A stretch of DNA of 64,000 nt from Ectobacillus sp042610425 (GTDB lineage Bacteria; Bacillota; Bacilli; Bacillales; Bacillaceae_G). Positions 1-8,532 of this stretch are shown here, in pieces. Made by a program: the position numbers and the translations under genes. Numbering within the stretch: position 1 is the stretch's first letter; each line of letters begins with the position of its first letter. The notes beneath the pieces were generated by a model. The model saw nothing but the letters and a program-made list of their open reading frames with translations. It had not been told where the DNA came from and searched no databases. The stretch lies in assembly GCF_042610425.1 (NCBI RefSeq), contig NZ_JBGJZM010000002.1, positions 434,001-498,000 of the forward strand. The letters run 5' to 3'.

Positions 1-45
1 CCTATTTTCCACAAACGCAAGCCGCAACATATACATCGAGATAAA

Positions 46-73
46 AAAGCTGGCAGGGTGTCCTGCCAGCTTT
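46..73 (-). terminator. Intrinsic terminator after ywdK
   Basis: Perfect 12-bp inverted repeat (AAAGCTGGCAGG / CCTGCCAGCTTT) with a 4-nt loop. Read on the minus strand the stem is followed by a run of T, so it ends the ywdI-ywdK transcript. Confidence 0.85.
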
Positions 74-80
74 CTATGTT

Positions 81-449
81 TTACAACCCTTTGATTGCTG
101 CGATTGCGAGCAATGTCCAAGCCGTTAAAAAGGCAACTCCGCCAAGTGGTGTAATCGCACCGAGTATTTTTATACCTGACGTACTAAGTGCATACAAGCT
201 TCCGGAGAAAAGAAGAATGCCCGCCACCATAAACCACCCTGCTGTTGAAACAAGCGAAGAATTTACCTTTGTCATCAAAAATGCCACAACAAACAATCCA
301 CCTGCATGGAACATTTGATACGTAACACCTGTTTTCCAAATTTCCAGCATTTTTGCAGATATTTTTCCTTCTAATCCATGGGCCCCAAATGCACCAAGTG
401 CAACAGCTAAGAAGGCCATGATACATCCTAACAAAAAGAATATTTTCAT
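81..449 (-). CDS. ywdK: DUF423 membrane protein YwdK
   Basis: A 122-residue, almost wholly hydrophobic protein with four predicted membrane helices (about 4-24, 42-62, 68-88 and 97-118) and the DUF423 hallmark GAFGAHGL near residues 19-26, followed by a conserved W-x-T-x-V-x-Y-Q-M-F-H stretch. The family is a small bacterial inner-membrane protein of unknown function; length fits. It follows ywdI on the same strand and ends at a strong terminator, matching the gene order of the ywd region in B. subtilis. No substrate or reaction can be assigned from sequence. Confidence 0.9.
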   Translation of the reverse strand: MKIFFLLGCIMAFLAVALGAFGAHGLEGKISAKMLEIWKTGVTYQMFHAGGLFVVAFLMTKVNSSLVSTAGWFMVAGILLFSGSLYALSTSGIKILGAITPLGGVAFLTAWTLLAIAAIKGL

Positions 450-504
450 ATGTAATCACCCTTTTTTATTTTATGATAAAGAAAATTCAGAAAAGATGCC
501 ACCT

Positions 505-741
505 TTAGAAATCGAGTAAAGAATTTCCGTTGGCCTCCTCTTCCTCTTCATAGATACGTTGTGTTTCTTTTATTGAAGTTGGCGGTAGCTTTGAAAGTGT
601 AGGCTCCTTCTTTGTATCAAGCACAAGATCGCATAGCGCCCGCAATGCAGCCACATGCTCTCGCACATCGTCCTGCTGCTGTTTTGCCCTAGAAAGTTCA
701 CTTTGCATTTTGTTTAAAATTGCTTCGATCGATACTTGCAT
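505..741 (-). CDS. ywdI: YwdI family protein (DUF5327)
   Basis: A small hydrophilic protein of 78 residues with a predicted helical/coiled N-terminal half (ILNKMQSELSRAKQQQDD) and an acidic C-terminal tail with five consecutive Glu. It resembles YwdI of B. subtilis, whose function is unknown, and sits directly upstream of ywdK as expected. The reading frame is open from a GTG at 750, but that GTG forms part of the Shine-Dalgarno GAGGTG; the ATG at 741, six bases downstream of it, is the better start. No catalytic motif is visible. Confidence 0.75.
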   Translation of the reverse strand: MQVSIEAILNKMQSELSRAKQQQDDVREHVAALRALCDLVLDTKKEPTLSKLPPTSIKETQRIYEEEEEANGNSLLDF

Positions 742-845
742 ATTCATCACCTCATCCGTGTTATCGTAAGCGCATTCTCTTTCTTCATCATATCATGTCA
801 CCCACTCCTTTCACAAAAAAGCTACAAAATAGAATAGGACTTTCG

Positions 846-874
846 TTGCACTACTTTTCTAATATTGATAGGAT
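846..874 (+). promoter_or_regulatory. Likely SigA promoter for the HAD phosphatase gene
   Basis: TTGCAC at 846-851 and TAGGAT at 869-874 are separated by 17 bp, about 30 bp upstream of the start codon at 912. Both hexamers are good but not perfect matches to the housekeeping consensus. Confidence 0.45.
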
Positions 875-911
875 AAGAGGGTGAAATCCATTCCAGAAAG
901 GACTCATAATT

Positions 912-1736
912 ATGGAATACAAAATGATCGTTCTCGATTTAGATGATACATTACTGCGTGATGACCACACCATATCACCACGCACGAAAGAGGCTTTAAT
1001 GAAGGCCCAAGAAGCAGGCGTAAAGGTCGTACTCGCTTCCGGACGTCCGACGTACGCAATGCGCCCTATTGCAAAGGAATTACACTTAGAAGAATTCGGC
1101 AGCTTTTTGCTGTCCTTTAACGGTGCCAAGATTACGAACTGCAAAACAAACGAAGAGCTCTTCAGCAGCACCCTAACACCTGAAACCGTCCATCACCTAT
1201 ACGATATTAGTAAGCGCGAAAACGTATGGATTCTTACTTATGTAGGAGATTCCATTGTTACGGATGAAATATGTAAGCATACCGAAACAGAGCATATTAT
1301 TACGGGTTTACCAATTTCTGAGGTTACTAGCTTTAAAGAAGCCGTAACAGAACCAGTCGTGAAAATTCTTATGCTTGAAGATCCAGAACGACTAGCCGTT
1401 GTGGAGAAAAAATTACAAGAAGAACTTCGCGGCGAGCTTAGCGTTATGCGCTCCAAACCATTCTTCTTAGAATTCACAGAAAATGGCGTTACAAAAGGGA
1501 CAAGCCTTGCACAGTTGATCAACAAGCTTGGAATTAAGCAAGAAGAAGTCATCGCCATGGGCGATAGCTACAATGACCTTGCCATGATTGAATTTGCAGG
1601 TCTTGGCGTTGCCATGGGCAATGCCCCTGATGATATAAAAGCGAAGGCGAACTATGTTACAGATACAAATATGAACGACGGCGTGGCAAAAGTTGTGGAA
1701 TCGTTCGTTTTAAAAACGGCAGTGCAAGCGAACTAA
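912..1736 (+). CDS. Cof-type HAD-IIB family phosphatase
   Basis: A 274-residue cytosolic hydrolase. Motif I is DLDDTLL with nucleophile Asp9 and acid/base Asp11; motif II is the ASGRP stretch near residue 42; motif III Lys lies near residue 195; motif IV is GDSYNDLAM near 217. The large C2B cap between motifs II and III and the length are typical of the Cof/YwpJ/YkrA group, which dephosphorylate sugar phosphates and small phosphorylated metabolites such as FMN or PLP. Substrate cannot be read from sequence. The start is supported by AAGGA nine bases upstream. It is monocistronic, with its own promoter and terminator. Confidence 0.88.
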   Translation: MEYKMIVLDLDDTLLRDDHTISPRTKEALMKAQEAGVKVVLASGRPTYAMRPIAKELHLEEFGSFLLSFNGAKITNCKTNEELFSSTLTPETVHHLYDISKRENVWILTYVGDSIVTDEICKHTETEHIITGLPISEVTSFKEAVTEPVVKILMLEDPERLAVVEKKLQEELRGELSVMRSKPFFLEFTENGVTKGTSLAQLINKLGIKQEEVIAMGDSYNDLAMIEFAGLGVAMGNAPDDIKAKANYVTDTNMNDGVAKVVESFVLKTAVQAN

Positions 1737-1762
1737 GCCGATTTCAAGAGCACCTAAACATG

Positions 1763-1811
1763 AACAGGTATGCTTCTCTAGACATTGTAAGAGAAGCATA
1801 CCTGTTTTTTT
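1763..1811 (+). terminator. Intrinsic terminator after the HAD phosphatase gene
   Basis: A 17-bp perfect inverted repeat (1763-1779 and 1790-1806) with a 10-nt loop, followed by a run of T on the plus strand. Confidence 0.9.
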
Positions 1812-1849
1812 ATGAAGTAAACAATGACCGTTGAGCAGCCATCTCATAC

Positions 1850-2136
1850 TTTGGTTACCGCTATCTATGATAACTTGGGGCGGACGGGCTTCAATCTCTC
1901 CCTTTGATTCCCGCTATCTGCGAAATCCTTGGGCGGACGGGCTTCAATCTCTCCCTTTGATTCCCACTATCCGCGAAATCTTTGGGCGTCGGGCTTCATT
2001 CCCTCCCTTTGATTCCCGCTATCTGCGAAATCTTTGGGTTCCGGGCTCCATTCCACCTCTTTGATTCCCGCTATCTGCGAAATCTTTGGGTTCCGGGCTT
2101 CATTCCACCTCTTTGGTTCCCGCTATCTGCGAAATC
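1850..2136. repeat. Tandem repeat array, 52-53 bp unit, about 5.5 copies
   Basis: Copies begin at 1850, 1903, 1956, 2008, 2060 and 2112 (periods 53, 53, 52, 52, 52). Each starts with TTTGRTTMCC and continues with an almost invariant GCTATCTGCGAAATC, then a variable CGGGCTTC-containing half. The last copy is partial. The array lies between the convergent HAD phosphatase and ung genes, downstream of the phosphatase terminator. Short reading frames inside it are by-products of the repeat. A second array with the same head and period is at 14794-14995. Confidence 0.9.
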
Positions 2137-2189
2137 GACTACCAATTTCTCACAGGAAAATGACATCCTCTTGTCGAATCCCTATCATA

Positions 2190-2867
2190 CTAAATACTCG
2201 GAATCGTCCAATCGATTTCCTCTTGACCTTGCTTACGTAAAAACGCATTGCAAGTAGAAAAGGGTTTGCTACCAAAAAAACCTCGGTTCGCTGAAAAGGG
2301 ACTCGGATGCGGTGCCTCAATGATAAAATGCCGATCATTCGTAATCAATGCTTTTTTTGTCTGTGCGTGTTTGCCCCAAAGTACGAATACAACCGGTTTC
2401 TCTCGTTCATTAATAAGCTCGATGATCCGGTCCGTAAATATTTCCCACCCTTTGCCTTTATGGGAATTCGGTTCGCTTTGTCGTACAGTTAACACCGTAT
2501 TTAAGAGAAGAACACCTTGCTGTGTCCATTTGATCAAAGAGCCATTAGTAGAAATGTCACAGCCCATATCCGCATATAGTTCTTTGTATATGTTTTTTAA
2601 CGAAGGTGGTAATTTCATGCCAGGCTTAACTGAAAAACTAAGCCCCTCTGCTTGATTCGGTCCGTGATACGGGTCTTGACCTAAAATCACAACTTTTATA
2701 TCACTATAATTAGTAAGCCGCAGGGCATTTAAAATATCGTCTTTGGGCGGATATACAGTATGCTCCTTATATTCATTCTGTAGAAATTGACGCAGCTCTT
2801 TAAAATATGGTTTTTCAAACTCATCTTGGAGGAGGGATGCCCATTCATTTTGTAGCGTACTTACCAT
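2190..2867 (-). CDS. ung: Uracil-DNA glycosylase, family 1
   Basis: A 225-residue base-excision-repair enzyme that removes uracil from DNA. It has the water-activating motif GQDPYHG at residues 63-69 (catalytic Asp65), the following QAEGLSFSV segment, the uracil-recognition region around LLNTVLTVR, and the DNA-intercalation loop HPSPFSANRGFFG with catalytic His. Length is standard for the family. It belongs with ywdI/ywdK in the ywd region of bacilli, although a HAD gene and a repeat array lie between them here. Confidence 0.97.
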   Translation of the reverse strand: MVSTLQNEWASLLQDEFEKPYFKELRQFLQNEYKEHTVYPPKDDILNALRLTNYSDIKVVILGQDPYHGPNQAEGLSFSVKPGMKLPPSLKNIYKELYADMGCDISTNGSLIKWTQQGVLLLNTVLTVRQSEPNSHKGKGWEIFTDRIIELINEREKPVVFVLWGKHAQTKKALITNDRHFIIEAPHPSPFSANRGFFGSKPFSTCNAFLRKQGQEEIDWTIPSI

Positions 2868-2945
2868 TTCTTCACGTCCTATCTCAATATACTAGCTAGT
2901 AAAATTGTACTTAGTTTTTCACTATAGGGAAAGAGGGAGATTTAT

Positions 2946-3422
2946 ATGGATCACAAAACATATATCAAAACATCCGTTCAAGCTGCACTGGAAAATATAT
3001 TAAACCGTTCAGGTGGTCCCTTTGCTGCCATAGTCGTAAGAGATGGAAAAATCATTAGCACAGGAACAAATGAAGTTACCACTTCAAACGATCCGACCGC
3101 CCATGCAGAAGTACAGGCCATTCGAAAGGCATGTGATGCACTTGGAACGTTTCAATTAACCGACTGTATTCTCTATACGAGTTGCGAGCCATGCCCGATG
3201 TGTCTCGGCGCAATCTACTGGGCGCGTTTCAAGGAAGTACACTATTGCTTTACGCGGGAGGAAGCCGCAGGAATTGGGTTTGACGATGCGTTTATCTATG
3301 AAGAATTGCCTCTCGAACCATCAGCTCGAAGTATTCCAGCTATGCAAGTAACTGTTCCCCTAAAGCCTGAGGAAAACCCATTTGTCGTATGGACACAGCT
3401 GAACGATAAAATAGAGTATTAA
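2946..3422 (+). CDS. guaD: Guanine deaminase, cytidine-deaminase fold
   Basis: A 158-residue zinc-dependent nucleobase deaminase. The zinc and proton-shuttle motif is HAEVQAIRKA (His53, Glu55) and the second zinc motif is PCPMC (Cys83, Cys86). The TSNDPTAHAE lead-in, LYTSCEPCPMCLGAIYWAR block and C-terminal tyrosine-ending tail match B. subtilis GuaD much better than tRNA adenosine deaminase TadA. GuaD converts guanine to xanthine in purine salvage or catabolism. The start is backed by GAGGGAG six bases upstream. The next gene begins 37 bp downstream on the same strand and may be co-transcribed. Confidence 0.88.
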   Translation: MDHKTYIKTSVQAALENILNRSGGPFAAIVVRDGKIISTGTNEVTTSNDPTAHAEVQAIRKACDALGTFQLTDCILYTSCEPCPMCLGAIYWARFKEVHYCFTREEAAGIGFDDAFIYEELPLEPSARSIPAMQVTVPLKPEENPFVVWTQLNDKIEY

Positions 3423-3459
3423 GTAGAAATACACCTATTCTCGTAAAGGAATGATACCG

Positions 3460-4695
3460 ATGGAAATGAGTTCTGCTCTTGAACGTCCGCTTACCCTTCC
3501 ATGCGGCGTTGTTATTAAAAACCGTTTTTTCAAATCTGCGATGAGTGAAGGGCTGGCAAGTAAGGAGCATCGTCCTACCCCTCTCCTTACAACGCTTTAC
3601 GGAACCTTTGCAAAGGGCGGAGCGGGTCTAGTCGTTACAGGGAATGTGATGATTGATCGCCATGCCCTTGGGGAACCACGCAACGTCGTGGTGGAGAATG
3701 AGCATGACCTCGATTTACTTCGCTCATGGGCAAAAGCTGGAACGCAGCATGGCACCCATCTTTGGATGCAGCTGAACCATCCCGGCAAGCAAACGATGCG
3801 CGCCCTTGCGAAGGAATCATTAGCACCAAGCGCCATCCCTCTTGCAGAAAATATGCAATCCTTCTTTGCCCCGCCTCGTGCACTTACTACCGAGGAAATT
3901 CAGGGATTAATCGAGCGATTTGGCAACGCGGCAGCAATTGCCAAGCGCGCGGGATTTACCGGGATTCAAATTCATGCAGCCCACGGCTATTTAATTAGTC
4001 AATTTTTATCCCCTCATCATAACCACCGAGAAGATGAATGGGGTGGAAGTCTGCAAAATCGAATGAAATTTCTCCTTGAGGTGTATTACAACATCCGTCA
4101 CAAGGTAGGCTCTGCCTTCCCGATTGGTGTAAAACTCAATTCAGCAGATTTTCAACGTGGTGGGTTCTCAGAAGAGGAATCCATGCTCGTTGTGAAAGAG
4201 CTTGAAAACGCAGGCATTGATTTGATTGAAATATCTGGCGGCACCTATGAAAATCCAAGTATGACCGGACGAAATAGGAAGGAAAGCACCATCAAAAGGG
4301 AAGCCTATTTTCTTGAGTATGCCGAGCACGTTCGCCAGCTTGTCTCCACCCCTATCGTCGTAACAGGTGGATTCCGCTCTGCAAAAGGAATGCAAACAGC
4401 CATTGAGGAAGGTGCTACCGACATGGTTGGACTGGCCCGCCCGCTCGCTGTTGAACCTGATTTACCAAATAAGCTGCTCACAGGCGACGAATCGGTTCGC
4501 ACTCTTGCGCCGATTGTAACAGGAGTGAAGCGAATTGATGAAGGTGCCATGCTCGAATTTATTTGGTATGAGCAGCAACTAGAACGAATCGGGAAAGGGA
4601 AACAACCAAATCCGACCTACAACGTTTGGCTATCACTCGTACAAACGATTTTTACACAAGGTAAAAATGTTTTTTTAAAACGGAGAAGCAACTAG
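3460..4695 (+). CDS. NADH:flavin oxidoreductase, Old Yellow Enzyme family
   Basis: An FMN-dependent TIM-barrel oxidoreductase of 411 residues. Characteristic stretches are KNRFFKSAMSE at the N terminus, the WMQLNHPGKQ segment, the HAAHGYLISQFLSP active-site motif, the DEWGGSLQNR substrate/FMN loop, and VTGGFRS plus GLARPLAVEPD for FMN phosphate binding. It lacks the C-terminal Fe-S and second flavin domains of 2,4-dienoyl-CoA reductases, so it is the single-domain type that reduces activated C=C bonds; the natural substrate is unknown. An upstream in-frame ATG at 3451 abuts AAAGGA with no spacing, so the ATG at 3460 is preferred. Confidence 0.88.
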   Translation: MEMSSALERPLTLPCGVVIKNRFFKSAMSEGLASKEHRPTPLLTTLYGTFAKGGAGLVVTGNVMIDRHALGEPRNVVVENEHDLDLLRSWAKAGTQHGTHLWMQLNHPGKQTMRALAKESLAPSAIPLAENMQSFFAPPRALTTEEIQGLIERFGNAAAIAKRAGFTGIQIHAAHGYLISQFLSPHHNHREDEWGGSLQNRMKFLLEVYYNIRHKVGSAFPIGVKLNSADFQRGGFSEEESMLVVKELENAGIDLIEISGGTYENPSMTGRNRKESTIKREAYFLEYAEHVRQLVSTPIVVTGGFRSAKGMQTAIEEGATDMVGLARPLAVEPDLPNKLLTGDESVRTLAPIVTGVKRIDEGAMLEFIWYEQQLERIGKGKQPNPTYNVWLSLVQTIFTQGKNVFLKRRSN

Positions 4696-4728
4696 AAAAG
4701 CAGGGTCTAAACTAGACCCTGCTTTTCT
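4694..4728. terminator. Bidirectional terminator between convergent genes
   Basis: A 16-bp inverted repeat with a 3-nt loop whose outer arms are A/T-rich on both sides, so it can stop both the oxidoreductase transcript (plus) and the ABC operon (minus). It overlaps the stop codon at 4693-4695. Confidence 0.85.
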
Positions 4729-5720
4729 TAATTGGAAATATCCTGTCGTGTAAAAACAAAAAATGCGATCAACAGTGACACAACTGCCCAAACAGATAAC
4801 GTAATAAGAGAGAAACTCATCGACAATCCCTTCAGTGCTGGCAATTGCCCCGATAAATAATCAGTGAGCGATAAATTCACACTGAATATATATCTAGCTC
4901 CTTCCCAAGACGTTGCAAATCCGCTCAAAATATTTCCGGCAATCAGACCCGATAACATCACGCCCATCCCTGCCGGCGTATTGCGAATGAGCACGGAAAC
5001 CATAAAGGAAATCGTTCCAACTACAACCGCTACAAACCAAGCTAACCCATATGCCATTAAAATGTACTGCCATTGCGGGATAAGGTGAACGAAGCTTGTA
5101 TTTAAGCTATCGTTTTGCGTAATAAAGCCTGTAAGAACAGGAAGACTCCATCCCGAATAACCAAAGACAATACCCGATATAAGATAAGACACCACGCCAA
5201 TAATAAGCAAAATAAGCGATACAAACAGAAGCATAGTTACATATTTGCTAAGTAATATTTTCCACCTGCGAATTGGCCGGGTGAGCAACGCTTTGATCGT
5301 CCCATCACTCTGTTCACCTGATACAATATCGATAGCAACTATCATAACGAGTAGTGGAACAAATAAGGTAATTCCTTGTTCAATGAATGCCCGTACAAAG
5401 GTCGGGGCACCAGGGGCATTCGGATTGATGTTGTGATCCAAGTAATATTGTTGCTGCGACACTTGTACCTTTAGCCATGTTTTCCATTCATCCGGCAAAC
5501 GGGAATTATTCAGCCGATTTTGCGTATCAACAATTTGCTGCTGCAAGGATACACGCCAATCACTTGTACCTAGACGTTGCTGCGTGGTTTCGACTTGGCG
5601 ATACTGCGCGTAAACAAAAATAGGTATTAGTACAAGCAGGATTAACACGATAACAGCGATGCGCTTCTTTCGATAAATCTTTTCTGCTTCGTTATAGAGT
5701 AATCCGCCAAACTCACGCAT
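4728..5720 (-). CDS. ABC-2 type exporter permease
   Basis: A 330-residue membrane protein with a first helix near residues 19-38, a long hydrophilic loop (about 40-115) and five further helices in the C-terminal two thirds, ending with a basic FTRQD tail. The EQSDGTIKALLTRPIRRWKILLSK segment is the coupling-type motif of ABC-2 permeases. It overlaps the ATPase gene by 8 nt and is the last gene of a three-gene operon (SGNH hydrolase, ATPase, permease). The exported substrate is unknown; the large extracytoplasmic loop is a family feature of lantibiotic-immunity-like and Nos-like permeases. Confidence 0.88.
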   Translation of the reverse strand: MREFGGLLYNEAEKIYRKKRIAVIVLILLVLIPIFVYAQYRQVETTQQRLGTSDWRVSLQQQIVDTQNRLNNSRLPDEWKTWLKVQVSQQQYYLDHNINPNAPGAPTFVRAFIEQGITLFVPLLVMIVAIDIVSGEQSDGTIKALLTRPIRRWKILLSKYVTMLLFVSLILLIIGVVSYLISGIVFGYSGWSLPVLTGFITQNDSLNTSFVHLIPQWQYILMAYGLAWFVAVVVGTISFMVSVLIRNTPAGMGVMLSGLIAGNILSGFATSWEGARYIFSVNLSLTDYLSGQLPALKGLSMSFSLITLSVWAVVSLLIAFFVFTRQDISN

Positions 5721-6627
5721 GTTCTTCCCCCCTTGTAAGTTCCATAAAGAGATCCTCTAATGTAAATACAAGTTCCTTCACACCATGTACTGCAATTTCT
5801 TGCTCCACAAACATTTTTGTATAGGCGCTAACACTTGCTAGAGTCATGCGGCAAAAGAGCTTATTGCCATTATGTGTTACTTCCTTCACTCCTGTACTTA
5901 GAAGCAAGGCTTCTGCCTTTTCTACCGGCGTAACGGTCCATTCCACTCGGTCTGCCGCTTTTTTAACAAGATCATCAATCGTTGCTACTGTTATCATTTT
6001 TCCGTGGTCGATAATCGCAACACGATCACAAATTAACTGCACTTCACTTAGTAAATGGCTCGAAATGAATACGCTAATGTTTTGCTCCTTAACAAGCATA
6101 TGAATAAACTCACGTAGCTCACGAATACCTGCAGGATCTAGACCGTTCGTTGGCTCATCTAGTATTAATAACTTTGGACTGCCAAGCAGGGCTTGGGCGA
6201 TCCCTAGACGCTGCTTCATTCCAAGAGAATATGTTTTTACCTTATCATGAATGCGCTGATCAAGATGGACCATCTTTGCAATCTCCATAATGCGTTTATC
6301 TGGAATGCCTCCGAGCATACGTGAGAATTGCTTTAAATTTTCCCAGCCAGTTAAGTAAGTATAAAGCTCAGGGTTTTCTACAATGCTACCAATTTGTCGC
6401 ATCGCCTTTCGAAACCTGGTTTTCACATCAAAACCGCCGATTGCAATACTGCCTTTCGTTGGCTTGATTAACCCAACTAGCATACGTATCGTTGTCGTTT
6501 TTCCTGCACCGTTCGGTCCCAAAAAGCCAAACACTTCCCCTGCTTTTACATCAAATGCAATATTTTCTACTAGTGTTTTCTTACCGACTACTTTCGTAAG
6601 TCCTTGAACAGAAAGAACAGAGGTCAT
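5713..6627 (-). CDS. ABC transporter ATP-binding protein
   Basis: A 304-residue ATPase with Walker A GPNGAGKTTT near residue 38, Q-loop in the QIGSIVENPELY region, signature YSLGMKQRLG near 138, Walker B LLILDEPTNGLDP, and switch histidine in SSHLL. A DUF4162-like C-terminal extension (about 220-304) is typical of drug and lantibiotic exporters such as BcrA. It overlaps the upstream SGNH gene by four bases (ATGA) and the downstream permease by eight, so translation is coupled. The permease at 4728-5720 is its evident partner. Confidence 0.93.
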   Translation of the reverse strand: MTSVLSVQGLTKVVGKKTLVENIAFDVKAGEVFGFLGPNGAGKTTTIRMLVGLIKPTKGSIAIGGFDVKTRFRKAMRQIGSIVENPELYTYLTGWENLKQFSRMLGGIPDKRIMEIAKMVHLDQRIHDKVKTYSLGMKQRLGIAQALLGSPKLLILDEPTNGLDPAGIRELREFIHMLVKEQNISVFISSHLLSEVQLICDRVAIIDHGKMITVATIDDLVKKAADRVEWTVTPVEKAEALLLSTGVKEVTHNGNKLFCRMTLASVSAYTKMFVEQEIAVHGVKELVFTLEDLFMELTRGEEHA

Positions 6628-7436
6628 GGATTCGTTGCTCCTTTCGCTGCAATATTAAATTGACTGACTACATCTTGGAGCAGACGGTTTGCCATCAACG
6701 TATATCCCTTATTATTCGGATGAAAATGGTCCGAGAAAAGAAGGTCTTTCGTTCGTCCTTGAAATAAGTCGTATGTCGGTACAATATACACACCTTTGGA
6801 ATCAATCGTTGATTTAATCAATGCATTGTTCCAGTCAATAGCGACAGAACCCGAGCCTTTTAATTCTGGTACATCTTCAAACGGATTATATAAACCGAGC
6901 CAATAAATAGGACTGTCGGGATTAATTTCTCGAATCTCTGTAATAATTTTCTTCACATTCTCTTGGAACGTTGCCACATCTGGATGAAATTGTGTTAAAT
7001 CCGTTTCCCCAATGGTCTGCCAACCTGGAAATACGTCGTTTCCGCCAATTGTAATCATAATTACATTGGCCCTACTAATTGAGTATCTAACACCATTATC
7101 GGAAAGTTGCTTAAGTAATTCTGGTGTTCTTGCCCCGCTGACCGCTAAATTATTTAAAGCCACCTTTTGTTTATAATCGGTTTCCAAGCTACTTCTTAGT
7201 CTACCAATATAGCCAAGCCCTTCGTTATCCCCTACACCACGCGTAAGCGAATCGCCCAAGCTTATAATTTGAAGCGTATCCGGTTTTTTCGTCTCAGCAG
7301 TTACTGCGCTCTGCTTCGTTATCGCAGATGCTTTGGGATTCAGAACATCTTTCACTGCAATGGTGAACCCAAATGCAAATAATACAAGTGCAGCTGTTGT
7401 TACGGCTAAGAGAAATTTGACGATTTTGGACCTCAT
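6624..7436 (-). CDS. Membrane-anchored SGNH/GDSL hydrolase
   Basis: A secreted, N-terminally anchored esterase/acyl-hydrolase of 270 residues. A helix near residues 5-25 works as uncleaved anchor or signal. Block I is SLGDSLTRGVG (nucleophile Ser), block II contains NNLAVSGA, block III TIGGNDVF, and block V SDHFHPNNKGY with the catalytic Asp and His. The frame is open to an ATG at 7466, but that codon has no ribosome binding site; the ATG at 7436 has GGTGG six bases upstream. It is the first gene of an operon with an ABC exporter, suggesting a shared envelope role. Substrate unknown. Confidence 0.85.
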   Translation of the reverse strand: MRSKIVKFLLAVTTAALVLFAFGFTIAVKDVLNPKASAITKQSAVTAETKKPDTLQIISLGDSLTRGVGDNEGLGYIGRLRSSLETDYKQKVALNNLAVSGARTPELLKQLSDNGVRYSISRANVIMITIGGNDVFPGWQTIGETDLTQFHPDVATFQENVKKIITEIREINPDSPIYWLGLYNPFEDVPELKGSGSVAIDWNNALIKSTIDSKGVYIVPTYDLFQGRTKDLLFSDHFHPNNKGYTLMANRLLQDVVSQFNIAAKGATNP

Positions 7437-7545
7437 GCATGGCCACCATCCTTCTTTATAAATCATTGGAATTAGATTTTGAAATTCAACAAGAGTCTTT
7501 GCTTATCAACTAACGCCCATATTATACCACCTGTAAGAAGGGAAA

Positions 7546-7582
7546 GAAAAAAAGTATCCCTTGATAGCGGGATACTTTTTCT
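7546..7582 (-). terminator. Terminator of the hom-thrC-thrB operon
   Basis: The arms AAAAAGTATCCC and GGGATACTTTTT form a 12-bp stem around an 8-nt loop, with a T tract on the minus strand. It follows the thrB stop by about 27 bp. Confidence 0.85.
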
Positions 7583-7608
7583 CGATTCGTTATTGTTTTG
7601 TCACATAA

Positions 7609-8532
7609 TTATATACTTTCAATATGCTCTGTTGAATAGTGCAGAACTTTGCTTCCTTCGTTCATAACGCGTAGCAAGTCTACCTTACAATCAGGAAATA
7701 GGGATTGCATTTCGTCTGCAATTTCTTTTCCTTTACCCTTATGGACATAGCAAAGTACAGTAGGACCTGCACCACTAAGTGTATAGCCGTACATGAACGG
7801 AACGTCTTGCATTTCCTTCAAGCATTGTAATTCCGGAACGAGCGCCGTGCGATACGGCTCATGAAAGAGATCTTTCTTCATGGCTTGACCAGCCACACTC
7901 CAATCTTCCTTCCATAGCGCTGCTACGAGTAGATTACTAATTCCGCTACCTTGGATTGCTTCTCCATAAGAAAGACTTGCTGGCAAAACGCTACGAGAAT
8001 TTGATGTTTTCAATTCGTATGAAGGAATAATGGCAACGAGCTCCACCTGATGCAATGCTTTGTTTACTAGCATTGCGTGGTCCCCGTCATACATACCCAC
8101 TACGAGTCCGCCGAAAAGCGAAGCGCCCACATTATCCATATGCCCTTCTACCGAGCAAGCAATATCAAGCTTTTCTTGGAGTGACAATTGAAGGTTACAT
8201 AGCTCATTAGCAATCTCAATCCCTGCCACAATCGCGGAAGCACTACTTCCTAATCCTCTTGCAAGTGGAATATCACTAGATACTTCTAATTTGCAAAAAG
8301 GGAGTGTCTTATTGTATTTCGTTGCTACCTGAATAGCTGTTTGAAAGAGTAAATTACTTTCATCAGTCGGCGTATCCTTCAAAAGCGTGGATTTTGCCTC
8401 GCAACGCCAAGATGTATCTTTGCATACACGAACGAATAAATATTTATCCACCGCAAGTCCGATTGAGTCAAAGCCTGGCCCTATATTTGCTGTACTAGCT
8501 GGTACTTGTACGGTGAACATGGGACTGGTCAT
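7609..8532 (-). CDS. thrB: Homoserine kinase
   Basis: A 307-residue GHMP-family kinase phosphorylating homoserine with ATP, the penultimate step to threonine. The N-terminal STANIGPGFDSIG motif, the ATP-binding glycine-rich loop ARGLGSSASAIV (about residues 90-101), and the C-terminal TLSGAGPTVL motif are all intact. Length is standard. Its ATG overlaps the thrC stop (ATGA), so translation is coupled. It is the third gene of hom-thrC-thrB, the classical Bacillus order. Confidence 0.97.
   Translation of the reverse strand: MTSPMFTVQVPASTANIGPGFDSIGLAVDKYLFVRVCKDTSWRCEAKSTLLKDTPTDESNLLFQTAIQVATKYNKTLPFCKLEVSSDIPLARGLGSSASAIVAGIEIANELCNLQLSLQEKLDIACSVEGHMDNVGASLFGGLVVGMYDGDHAMLVNKALHQVELVAIIPSYELKTSNSRSVLPASLSYGEAIQGSGISNLLVAALWKEDWSVAGQAMKKDLFHEPYRTALVPELQCLKEMQDVPFMYGYTLSGAGPTVLCYVHKGKGKEIADEMQSLFPDCKVDLLRVMNEGSKVLHYSTEHIESI

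Noticed and set aside
764..780. cre-like sequence CGTAAGCGCATTC upstream of ywdI
   Set aside because: Only about 10 of 14 positions fit the CcpA consensus and the gene gives no reason for catabolite control.
1850..2136. CRISPR-like regular spacing
   Set aside because: No short direct repeats separated by unique spacers; the entire unit is repeated and there are no cas genes.
1831..2257. Overlapping 68-91 codon frames in the repeat array, with internal peptide repeats
   Set aside because: They arise because a 52-53 bp unit keeps several frames open; no ribosome binding site and no homology.
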